DNA from: Albugo candida
Lineage: Eukaryota; Oomycota; Peronosporomycetes; Albuginales; Albuginaceae
DNA: 64,000 nucleotides
Reading direction: 5' to 3'
Assembly (NCBI GenBank): GCA_905220665.1
Contig: CAJNAR010000164.1
Span: 620,001-684,000 of the forward strand
Shown: positions 22,501 through 31,251 of the stretch, piece after piece
How the letters are laid out: each line of letters starts with the position of its first letter
How positions within the stretch are numbered: position 1 is the first letter of the stretch
Position numbers and translations under genes: made by a program
The notes under the pieces: generated by a model
Database searches by the model: none
What the model saw: only the letters and a program-made list of their open reading frames with translations
What the model was told of the DNA's origin: nothing

Positions 22501-23807
22501 CTGAAGTTGACATTATTCTCGAGTTTTTTACGCAGGCATTAGATTTCGACGGTGGTCATGAACCATCGCTACTACTGCTTGCTCAGGTACACAAACAATC
22601 AAACCAGTTCGATGAATGCCAAAGCAATTTGATGACACTGCTACGTCTAAATCCTTCGAATGAGGAAGCTGCACTTATGTTGGCTGACTTGATGCTTCAC
22701 AAAGAGCAAGAAGAGGCAGCAATTCAGCATTTTCATCAGTTACTGGAAGTCAAACCAGATAATTTCGCAGCACTGTGCCGCTTCATTGTGATGTTACGTC
22801 GAGTTGGGAAATTGAACGAAGTACCAAAGTATATCGCAAAGGCAGAAGTCTCGCTGGAAAAGAATACCGCGGGTGAAGTTGCAGGATTACATGTATGCAA
22901 AGGTCTTTTCGCTCGCTACAAGAACAAAATCAGTGAAGCTATAGAAGAATTCAATTATGCACGACGTGATGCTGATTGGGGGCAAGTCGCACTGATGAAT
23001 ATGATACAAATTTGCTTGAATCCTGATAATGAGAATCTCTGGGATAACCTGAAAACTAACTCAACAAATGAAGAAGCAAACAGTAATTCCAGCACAAAGG
23101 AGCAAAACGAAAACTTGAGAACAGCTAACACACTTCTGAGCGAGCTTCAAAACCTCAACGGATCATTTAGTTTATTCACAACGCTGGAAAATAGCTCAAT
23201 GACGAAGAAATTGCTAGTTCGAATTCTGGAAGCGTACGCTTTATTAACAGCCAAGACAAAGTCAACGTCGGAAAAAGCAATACAAATCTTTATGGAGATA
23301 CTTGATTCCATTGATCGAGATTATGTACCGGCGTTACTTGGCCTCGCCACCGCGTACATGCTAACAAAGCAACAGCCCAAAGCTCGTAATCAATTAAAGC
23401 GCATTGCAAAAATGACCTACAATCAACAGTTTGCTGATGACTTTGAGCGTAGCTATCTATTACTGGCTGAGCTATATATCCAGCGCTCAAAGTATGACTT
23501 GGCGCAAGAACTATGCAAAAAAGCGCTGATGCATAACAAAAGCTGTGGAAAGGCCTGGGAAATGCTAGGTCATATAATGGAGAAAGAGCAATCTTACATC
23601 GACGCGGCAGATTGTTATGATGAGGCTTGGGCTTGTGAGGGAGAGGCCAGTGCGACCACTGGTTTCAAATTGGCTTTTAACTATCTAAAGGCCAAAAAGT
23701 ATGTCGCGTCAGTCGATATCTGCCACAAGGTACTCAACCTTTATCCAGATTACCCGAAAATTCGCAAAGAGATTCTCGAAAAAGCTTACGCTGGATTTCG
23801 GCCATAA
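19557..23807 (+). CDS. IFT139: Intraflagellar transport protein IFT139 (TTC21B-like)
   Basis: Three exons, 19557-19889, 19944-20146 and 20201-23807, encode about 1,380 residues, close to the human TTC21B length (1,316). Similarity as I recall it runs from end to end. The N-terminus has HYYLYKGWIGHVQQLCE. Mid-protein there is MIYCQIKLGEVEDAYQQMEF, then EVRVLVANSELAVRRGDYKTA and ASKIGKVLVAKHDYEKAIEY. Further on come DADWGQVALMNMIQICLNPD and ALLGLATAYMLTKQQPKARN. The C-terminus reads FNYLKAKKYVASVDICHKVL then PKIRKEILEKAYAGFRP. The protein is a chain of TPR repeats. IFT139 is a peripheral subunit of the IFT-A complex that drives retrograde transport in cilia. Its presence implies a functional flagellum at some life stage. 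Introns are 54 nt each with matching phases. Confidence 0.96.
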
Positions 23808-23872
23808 GTACTGATATTCAACGTGTGGATAGCTAGCAACTCTAAATGAACCCAGTAGTATGCACATCAGTT

Positions 23873-24150
23873 CTATCTTCCTGCTATGGCTTTGCATAAA
23901 TTACAGAAGCTGGTGCTGATATTAAGGAAATCCAAGGCAGTTGGCTCATCATGTTGTCCGTTTGGCTGAGTTTCAAAATCACGCCATGCCAAAATTATAC
24001 AGCTACTTTCTTTATCTGGACATGACCCTGCCATATAGACCACTTTCTTATGATTTTTTTTAGCATTCTTACACAATTCCCGTACACCCGCACGTATATT
24101 GCTGAAGAAAGTCGCGAAATTCTATAACGTTGGTCACGACTCAGTGAGCT
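23873..24150 (-). CDS. Possible small gene or 3' exon, unidentified
   Basis: A frame of about 80 codons on the minus strand ends with a stop at 23873. It can be entered at an acceptor (GTTATAG) near 24127. It reads NFATFFSNIRAGVRELCKN, then VVYMAGSCPDKESSCIILAW and ends FCNLCKAIAGR. The amino-acid composition looks like real protein, and the position between a convergent gene (66 bp away) and the SFI1-like gene allows it. I could not connect a convincing upstream exon, and I do not recognise the family. The first ATG inside the frame would give only 53 residues. Confidence 0.3.
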
Positions 24151-24564
24151 CTTCTGTACTCCTTCCTGACTACTGAATTCCTATGTGCTGATGCCATCTG
24201 TTGCTAATGGTGTTGACTTGAAGCATATTCGATTTGACTGGCTTTGATGATTTTAGCTTCAATGATTCCAGTCACACATTGCTAGATTCGAACGAAGAGC
24301 ATCATCTTGTTGAGATCAAACGATAACGGAATTTGTGAAAGTGCGAATGCACTTGACGATACCAGCTAAACATAAAAGAAATATTCAACCGACTAGCCTC
24401 ACATGAGGTGTTATACAATCGAATATGTCGCTTTGCTACGCTAAAATCTTGTAGGCCCTTCGGTTATTATGATCGATCAGAGATAAGTGGGTGTAGGCTA
24501 CATGAATGAGACAATCGTACGGTATTATTATAATGAATCGATTCCACCAACTCGCTTGCTTGTA
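24151..24564. other. Region without an assigned gene
   Basis: This stretch lies 3' of the SFI1-like stop and upstream of the doubtful minus-strand exon. It contains only short frames. One of them (around 24185-24280, minus, encoding NTISNRWHQHIG) could be an exon of the doubtful gene, but I could not join it in phase. Confidence 0.4.
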
Positions 24565-27500
24565 TCACTGCAGGCACATGCGCTGATGAGATAGAGCCAT
24601 CTGAAGTTTACGTGCTTCACGAAAAGCTGTCGAAGAACTGGTCTGATGTAGATGAAACGAACGTGCTTCTTCCTTCCTGTTCTGGTGTAATCGTCTCCAT
24701 GCCATAAACAAGTGGTATCGAGAACAGTTTTCTATCTGTCTGAGCTGTCGGAAGGTGACAATGTGACGCTTGTGATGATTTCTCCAGGCGAAGAAAAACG
24801 ATCTTTCGAGTAGTAATACATGCTTGATATGTAGATAATAACTCAGTTGCATCCATATGGTATACCTGCGAAAACCAAGCCAGAATACTCGATGCATCAA
24901 GTAGAATTTACGTCGTCTATCTGCGCGCATTAGCTTGGCAAATATCGTGCAGCGATAAAACCATTGTGAAAGTTGACGCCATTGCCTTCGAACCACAAAG
25001 GAATTTACTCGGAGGCTATGTCGGACGTGATTCGACCATATGTGAATTGATTTGCGTGCCATACGATGCTTCTGATCAAAATTTCTGAGCCCGAGGACCA
25101 ACTTCACTTGCAGCAAGTGAGCGTGATAGCATTTCCAGGCACTGAACACACTATTTATTGTAAGAGAAATGTATATATGATGGAGTAAGGACATAGCCAC
25201 TTTTCGCCTTTTTGTTAATGCCACCCAGGAGATCCATGTTTGCAACAGAAGATGACGAGTGTACTTCTTGTGAGTTTGGACGACGATTTGACAAACATAA
25301 TACTTTTCTCGCCACATTTGCATTACACTACGCAATGCCTGTGATCGATGGCTGGCAAGTATTCGCTTTAATTGTTTACCGTGCGCAACCTTTTTTTTCC
25401 AGGTACGTAGTAAACGTCTTAATAAGAATCGTCTAGCCACATCAGTGTTATCAATCGCAACAATTCTTCTTCTTTTATGCTGTAAAGTGTATTCGCACCA
25501 TTTATACACTGCATTTCCAACTTGAGACGACAGTATCATTCCATGAATGTGCCACATCCTGTTTTTGTATTGAGTGATTCGTTGCCATTGAGTAAGATAC
25601 AACCGTTGCTGGCACATTCGATGGAATTTAATAGAGCGAGCTTGAAGTCCAATAATCGTTTCGTGCCAGTAGCATAAGTATCCTCTCACCATCATCATTT
25701 TGCGCTTCATGTGAGTTTTTCGTATGCCTTGCAATATTTCTGTATATTTCTTCCACTTCAAGAAGGTTTGCTTCAACTTTTGTTCTCGGTAAACTCTCCT
25801 GATTTTGCTACTTCCGAGATGACGCAGAAGTGTAATCGTCCTCCATTTTTGCATGGAAATCTTCTTGGAATGTAATGTTCTCTCTTGCCAGAGTTGGTGA
25901 GCCAAATCATTTATGGCAATACGTCTTAGAGAAAATTCGCGCCACTTGTGCCAAAATTCTCTACAGTCCCAGCGTGCTCTGATTTCTCTTAGTAAAGAAG
26001 CTCCACGATGTTGTCGACATGAATGTTTCCAGCAATAGAGCCATTTCTTGACTCGCATCAATTGTCGTTCGTGGTACATACGACTCCAATACCATAACAC
26101 ATTCAGCAAAGTGTTTCGATTGTTTCTGCACACAATGCATCCAGTGACCTTTTCCAAATGCAGTTTTTGTATCGTCATATTATCCCGCCAGCGTCTAAAT
26201 CTCACTCGTAAAAAAATTCGAGTCGTGTAATTACGATTCAACTCTCGTTCACGCTCTCTTTTCATGTGAACCTCCCATCGATAAAATCCTTTGACGATAA
26301 GGCTGTCAACATGAATATCATCGGCATAGTTCAGTAGCTTACGCTGCTCCTTGGAATTTTGGGTATACCTTGACCAGGTAGTAATCCCACGAGAAATACC
26401 TCGTTGCTTTGACATTTGAGTGAGCAAATGGCACCCTCTTTCGATCGCTATCTGTCGTGAAAGAGTAATTATAAGAGCTTTCCATGCCTTGCTTCGTAAA
26501 GTTATATCATAATGCTGATCGGCAGAATGAGCTTGCTGGTGTGCCTGGAATGCATCCTGCCAAGAATTCCAGGCAGTATCTTTCAGTAATACTTGGCGCT
26601 GGCGATGATAAAGTACTTCAGCTAACGCATGAATTTTTGCATATTTCATTGCGAAACTTTTCCATTCTCGTAAATAACACGTCGCTTTTTTACAGAGTAT
26701 TTGGCATTGTCGATGCCGACTTTGCCTTCCAGCGACAATGAGTTCGTGACATGCAGAGCGAGTAATCTCTTTTCTGATAAGATAAGAAAAACTTTTTGCT
26801 CGTTGCTGAGAAATGAAATGGTAAGTAATCCAACGTTCAAAAACATTTTGCGTCCATTTTTTACGTAATCGACCGAGCTTCACTATATAATCGTTTCTGA
26901 TATGCAACCTATTGTGATATGCATTCTTCCAAGCGTACAATACCCGCAGTGTGGTGGACACCTGTTCTTGACAAGAGAGTTTTTGCAGAGACGTAGATTT
27001 ACACGTAAAAGTAAACCATACTTTGATAACAGCCCAAAATGTTCTCCTACATTGAGAAAGTTGAACGTTGTGCATTTTTATCACAATTTCCCTACGTTGC
27101 AGTCGTGCATTCATCCAGATGTTCCACATCATTAATACTAGAGCATGTCTTCTTCTATTCTTGAATCGCTCGATGATATGCTGTATCTGTATTATACGAG
27201 ACCACTCAGTTAAGACAAAAGCTTTGCGAAGTCGTCGTTTTTTCGCATAAAATTTCTGTACACTAATGTCCAATATGGTCGATCTTTTCCAGGCTTCAAA
27301 CGCCATAGACTTGCTCCATTTATATTGAATCATTTTGATTCTTCTGATTGAACGAGCAATGCAAGTATGATCCAACCAGCAATGAAGTACGATTTTGAGC
27401 TCGCTTTTTTCGCATTTCTCTCTGATTCGTCGTGTTTTGATTCCATTAATGTCTCTTTCAGCTAAGATACCCCGCCACACCATTAGCACCGTACTCATCA

Positions 27501-27984
27501 CACGCCTTCTGCAATGTGAATAGCTTTGAAGTGACGTTTTCACCTTGTTCTTGCGTGCAAGATTGTATCGCCTCCATCTATCCAAGTGATCTTCTACTAT
27601 CTGTCTCCTCAACTTGGTAGGTGGCGAGCGTCGTGAGAGTGCATTGCTAGAGAAAATTCTAGAACCACGTTTAGAAGACGAGTTTGACGTTTTCCTTGTC
27701 TTCGATAACGCATCCAGTTCATCTAATTGCTTCCGTACCTCTCTAGAAATAGCTCTGTGACGATTTATAAGCTCCGCGCGATTTGTTGTCTCCGAATCTG
27801 AGTGATTCTGCTCTCTTTGATCGCAGCCCTTCGTTGCAGCTGATCTCTTGCCAAGCGCATGGACTTTATCCTCCAAATTTCTCCTTCCATCTCGTAGTAT
27901 GTTGCAGTAGTTCATGACTATGTCACTTTGCAGTTTCCCATCCTCATTCCAGATGTCTTCGATTTTATCCATGACATTTTGCAT
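24565..27984 (-). CDS. SFI1-like centrin-binding repeat protein
   Basis: Single exon of 1,139 residues from ATG 27984. After an N-terminal 130 residues with Ser/Arg-rich character, the whole protein is a run of helical repeats of about 30-40 residues. Each has a conserved aromatic/basic core such as LMVWRGILAERDINGIKTRR, VLYAWKNAYHNRLHIR, CYLREWKSFAMKYA, LLRTWKKKVAHGKQ and VMQMWREKYY. The Leu-x2-Trp-(Arg/Lys) signature repeated over 25 times is typical of Sfi1, where each repeat binds one centrin on a long helix at spindle poles or basal bodies. Sequence is very rich in Arg, Trp and His. Together with IFT139 and B9D2 it fits a flagellate cell. Exact orthology to yeast SFI1 cannot be judged by eye, because repeats of this type also occur in other centriolar proteins. 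Confidence 0.8.
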   Translation of the reverse strand: MQNVMDKIEDIWNEDGKLQSDIVMNYCNILRDGRRNLEDKVHALGKRSAATKGCDQREQNHSDSETTNRAELINRHRAISREVRKQLDELDALSKTRKTSNSSSKRGSRIFSSNALSRRSPPTKLRRQIVEDHLDRWRRYNLARKNKVKTSLQSYSHCRRRVMSTVLMVWRGILAERDINGIKTRRIREKCEKSELKIVLHCWLDHTCIARSIRRIKMIQYKWSKSMAFEAWKRSTILDISVQKFYAKKRRLRKAFVLTEWSRIIQIQHIIERFKNRRRHALVLMMWNIWMNARLQRREIVIKMHNVQLSQCRRTFWAVIKVWFTFTCKSTSLQKLSCQEQVSTTLRVLYAWKNAYHNRLHIRNDYIVKLGRLRKKWTQNVFERWITYHFISQQRAKSFSYLIRKEITRSACHELIVAGRQSRHRQCQILCKKATCYLREWKSFAMKYAKIHALAEVLYHRQRQVLLKDTAWNSWQDAFQAHQQAHSADQHYDITLRSKAWKALIITLSRQIAIERGCHLLTQMSKQRGISRGITTWSRYTQNSKEQRKLLNYADDIHVDSLIVKGFYRWEVHMKRERERELNRNYTTRIFLRVRFRRWRDNMTIQKLHLEKVTGCIVCRNNRNTLLNVLWYWSRMYHERQLMRVKKWLYCWKHSCRQHRGASLLREIRARWDCREFWHKWREFSLRRIAINDLAHQLWQERTLHSKKISMQKWRTITLLRHLGSSKIRRVYREQKLKQTFLKWKKYTEILQGIRKTHMKRKMMMVRGYLCYWHETIIGLQARSIKFHRMCQQRLYLTQWQRITQYKNRMWHIHGMILSSQVGNAVYKWCEYTLQHKRRRIVAIDNTDVARRFLLRRLLRTWKKKVAHGKQLKRILASHRSQALRSVMQMWREKYYVCQIVVQTHKKYTRHLLLQTWISWVALTKRRKVAMSLLHHIYISLTINSVFSAWKCYHAHLLQVKLVLGLRNFDQKHRMARKSIHIWSNHVRHSLRVNSFVVRRQWRQLSQWFYRCTIFAKLMRADRRRKFYLMHRVFWLGFRRYTIWMQLSYYLHIKHVLLLERSFFFAWRNHHKRHIVTFRQLRQIENCSRYHLFMAWRRLHQNRKEEARSFHLHQTSSSTAFREARKLQMALSHQRMCLQ

Positions 27985-28433
27985 CTTTTGACTGAATTGG
28001 TGTCATTGGATCGGTCATTTCAAGAGGTTACGCGAAGGTAGGGCGCCGGAAGTCAACTACGCGATCCGAATCATGCTTGCCTTCCTTCATCGTGCATACA
28101 AATGGTACAGTATGGAAATGGGTCATTGCTTATTTGAGAAATCAGAACTCGCATGCTTTCGTAAGTGAGGTGGAATTGATCGAATCGTGATAATGTGATA
28201 TTATTTTTGTGCGAGTAGATGCGTTTTTTCTGCTGGTCTTAAGTGTATGCGGGTACTACATGTACGATATTTTATCGACGCTCAAAAGCTATTTATTTGC
28301 CAATGAGTAGAGCTATGAATTCGTTGAAGTCATTTGAAGCACTCAAATTATGGTGTTAACTAGTCCATGACAGCGCTAAAAAAATTTCGGGTAGCACATT
28401 TGATGCATTTCGTAGCGTTTTGTAATGCTACTT
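27985..28433. other. Intergenic region between SFI1-like 5' end and TFIIF beta 3' end
   Basis: About 450 bp with no supported coding frame. It must contain the promoter of the SFI1-like gene and the terminator of the TFIIF beta gene, both read on the minus strand. I see no distinct element. Confidence 0.4.
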
Positions 28434-29570
28434 TCATTTTACTCCATCTTTGTACTGCGGCTTCAATTCGTAGCAGCTTTTGTTAGGACCTTTTCGATGA
28501 TATACGCATATCTCCTTCAGGACCTCTTTCAGAAAAGACTAAAGAAAAGGCACTTAGATATAAAGGCTTTTCGTGTCCAGTGAAACATGGACTCTTACTT
28601 CTGGTTGACGGCAGTGTGAATTCAACTCCTTTAGTGGCCAATAATCTCTTTCATCGAAATGGTGAAATACCAAATCTTTGAGTTCATCCTGTATAGTTCA
28701 ATCAGCATCAGAAATCCAAAGTGCATAAGTAACGATAGGAAAGTGACCTTGCTCATCTTCACTTTCTTGTCCAAGCGTTCCGGGATCTTAGAATCTGTCG
28801 CCTACGTTTGCGAAATCATCTCATAATGCACATTTGCAAAAAATGTTCGTGATATACTTCTTCTGTGTCCAGATCAGGCTTGTCTATCGTAAATTGTATG
28901 CGAGCTTTCTTTACTCGTGGCAAATCCTCCAAAGGTTGTACAATTCTATATGCATGCTCCAGAAAGCGATCGGATTCAACTTATAATATAAAAGATGCCT
29001 ACCTCGTTTTGACCATGGAGCGAAGCAATCTCTGCTTGCACATCTTGCTATATTGATCATTTCTTTGTGCTATGATTGTGCAGCTGTTACTGACAGTTCC
29101 CTCGATCGCCATGCGCCCGGAGCCATCTTGTGAAAATACTTTCAGCTTTAGAGGAGTAGGACCGATCTCAATCCGATATTCAGATGGAACTTCGTCGTCT
29201 ATGGTCATCGGATTGACGTTTAGGAGGCCCTGAGTAGTATATGCCACCTTAATATATTACAATCATTATTCATCAGCATACCTTTCGTCGTCCATCTCCA
29301 CCAGCTCTATTCAGCTTAATGGATCCTAGCATCAAGTCGCTTTCTTTTCGGGCATGTAATCGTCAGCAACACGGATTTTAGTGATCGTATTTAGTGACCT
29401 TTGATTTTCTTCCAGGATGCTCCAAGTGCCGTCTATGACGGTTTTTATGGTGACACAATATTATGGAGACAGAAAAGCTCTCATTGCTTTACCGGGATTT
29501 TCGCAAGATAAATCTCGCGGTCCTCAAAATCAAGATGCAAGGGCTCAACAATGTCTTCATTTTCAGTCAT
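28434..29570 (-). CDS. Transcription initiation factor IIF, beta subunit (RAP30-like)
   Basis: Eight small exons on the minus strand join in phase: 29570-29493, 29432-29399, 29343-29282, 29229-29003, 28945-28858, 28786-28748, 28688-28599 and 28538-28434. They give 240 residues, against 249 in human GTF2F2. The N-terminal dimerisation part reads REIYLAKIP, then SWKKIKESDLMLGSIKL, matching the family's WLVKVP...W...GKLRI pattern. Exon 4 has LKVFSQDGSGRMAIEGTV. The C-terminal winged helix reads LKDLVFHHFDERDYWPLKEL, QPESFLKEVLKEICVY and KSCYELKPQYKDG, the last matching the conserved WELKPEY. TFIIF escorts RNA polymerase II to promoters. All introns are 55-71 nt except one where 34 or 52 nt are possible; I chose 52 (29230-29281). 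Seven introns in 1.1 kb make this gene easy to overlook. Confidence 0.85.
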
Positions 29571-29721
29571 AATCGCCTTGCACAAAATGCTGTAGGTTCG
29601 GCGAATTTATGCGTGAAACCAAAGAACGTCGGCAAGAAAACATGTCTATTAATTCCAGCAAGTACTCTCAGCTGCCCGTAACCTGACGTTTCTAGATCTC
29701 GCAGTGACGAACTCGAATAGT

Positions 29722-29943
29722 CTATGCATCTTGTTCCGACTTTTTTTGCGCCAACCGCCTCAGCTCCTAATATCAGATGATTTATTTAGGTTTTGTTTTC
29801 GCGAGCTTACGAGTGATCAAATAGAAGAGAAGTACCTGTACGCCTTCACGTCTTGCATTCCAATCCGCGATCGGTCCAGCGATAAATTGAGCTGCTGCCA
29901 CGACAACAGCCCCTGAAAGGACGAACTGAATTACACCGTTCAT
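29722..29943 (-). CDS. Small single-pass membrane protein of 50 residues
   Basis: Two exons, 29943-29836 and 29766-29722, are joined across a 69-nt GT-AG intron in phase 0. The product starts MNGVIQFVLSGAVVVAAAQF, continues IAGPIADWNARREGVQ and ends ELRRLAQKKSEQDA. Residues 4-22 form a hydrophobic segment, followed by a charged helix. Size and layout are like small subunits of mitochondrial or ER membrane complexes, but I do not recognise the family. The complete frame, clean splice signals and a start 78 bp from the divergent MYND gene support it being real. The alternative is chance. Confidence 0.6.
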
Positions 29944-30021
29944 GGTACCTTTGCGCGTAAGATTTTGTGCGCATTTAAGATAAGTGCGAATTAAAACGGT
30001 TTGCTACTGGCTGCTTGCATA
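29944..30021. promoter_or_regulatory. Compact bidirectional promoter (78 bp)
   Basis: Only 78 bp separate the ATG of the 50-residue membrane protein (minus) from the ATG of the MYND protein (plus). Both 5' UTRs and core promoters must overlap here or extend into the coding regions. No TATA box is obvious. Confidence 0.45.
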
Positions 30022-31149
30022 ATGAAAAATCAAGCAATTGCACAACTTCGCCGGAAGCTTGAAGCCACAAATGTAATCATGCGCTATGACTACGCCTGGT
30101 AAATAAATATCACCTGACTACCTACCTGACGATCAGTACTTACTTTGTTTTGCTGTCAATCCAGGAAAGATGTAGAGTTTTCCAGATGCTCTAGCCGAAT
30201 GACAGGGGTGGTCTGTCGATTACTGTATCTCCAGGCTCTATGGAAGCTAAAGTCAACGAATGCGACATCTCATTCACCTGAATACCATTTGGGCGAAGAT
30301 ACCGAACAATCAAGTGTTTATATAACTGTATACGCTGCATCCAGTGATTATCCAAAGTTCACGGAACATGTTGCAGAAGCATGCAAACTGATGGACTTCA
30401 ACATAATAGTTGACCGCCAAGAAGCACCACAAGCAGATATTATCTTTCTGTACATACCTCCTTCTTTGGAAGATATTACTGATGATCAGTACAAAACCAT
30501 TGAAGAAATACTGGATCTTTGCGAAGAATTCTCATCACCCAAAGAAGGATCACAAAGAACACTTCAGACCCCAACATTGTGTATATTGACTGGAGATAGT
30601 GAATTGCTACCTATTGAGACTAATGAAGAGTGTAATAGGGGACGGGATCTTGCAGAACTGGCAATCACGCAACGACTGAATCCGATCTTGGAAGGAAGAG
30701 GATATGAAAGTGCTGCTCTTTTTGCAGTTGAATTTCTCCGACCTGCACACCCACAAAATGAACACGATTCTAATACAGAAGCATCCAAAAATCTTAACCA
30801 TTTTCAACTGGAGACGCTGATGACACGCTTTGGCTGTTCATCGAGTAATCTTATGCATCACAATGAAAAATGGAAAATCTACGTTCACAAAGATTCAGTC
30901 GTATCCTCTTACCTGGCTCAGGATAATCGAAGTGGCGAAGCCGTAGAAAATGATGATGAACAGGCTTATTGGGAGCAAATATCAAAATCCAAAGCATGTG
31001 ATAGTTGCCATAGCATACAAACAAACTTGCTTCGTTGTACTGGATGTAGAAATGCAGTTTACTGCTCGCAATCCTGTCAGAAAGAAGCTTGGAAGTTTCA
31101 TAAGCACACGTGCAAACAAAACTTAGGAAACCAGCTGAGGATCGCATGA
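30022..31149 (+). CDS. MYND-type zinc-finger protein
   Basis: Two exons, 30022-30098 and 30165-31149, encode about 353 residues. The first exon adds MKNQAIAQLRRKLEATNVIM before the larger frame. The junction is a GT-AG intron of 66 nt in phase 2, rebuilding Trp in YDYAWKDVEFSR. The C-terminus is a MYND finger: CDSCHSIQTNLLRCTGC, then AVYCSQSCQKEAWKFHKHTC. This gives the C-x2-C, C-x2-C, C-x3-C, H-x3-C ligand set. The central 200 residues have no recognised domain; a stretch around DIIFLYIPPSLEDITDDQYK is acidic. MYND fingers are protein-binding modules in chromatin and chaperone-related proteins, so an adaptor role is inferred. No SET domain is present. It is convergent with the kinesin-like gene, 102 bp away. 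Confidence 0.85.
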
Positions 31150-31251
31150 AGTCTTGCTACGAAACACTTTTTTGATAGATAAAGCATGAATTTATATGAT
31201 AGGATTATAAATGCAGTCGGCTATGAATCATGGACAATATTGATGATGGAC

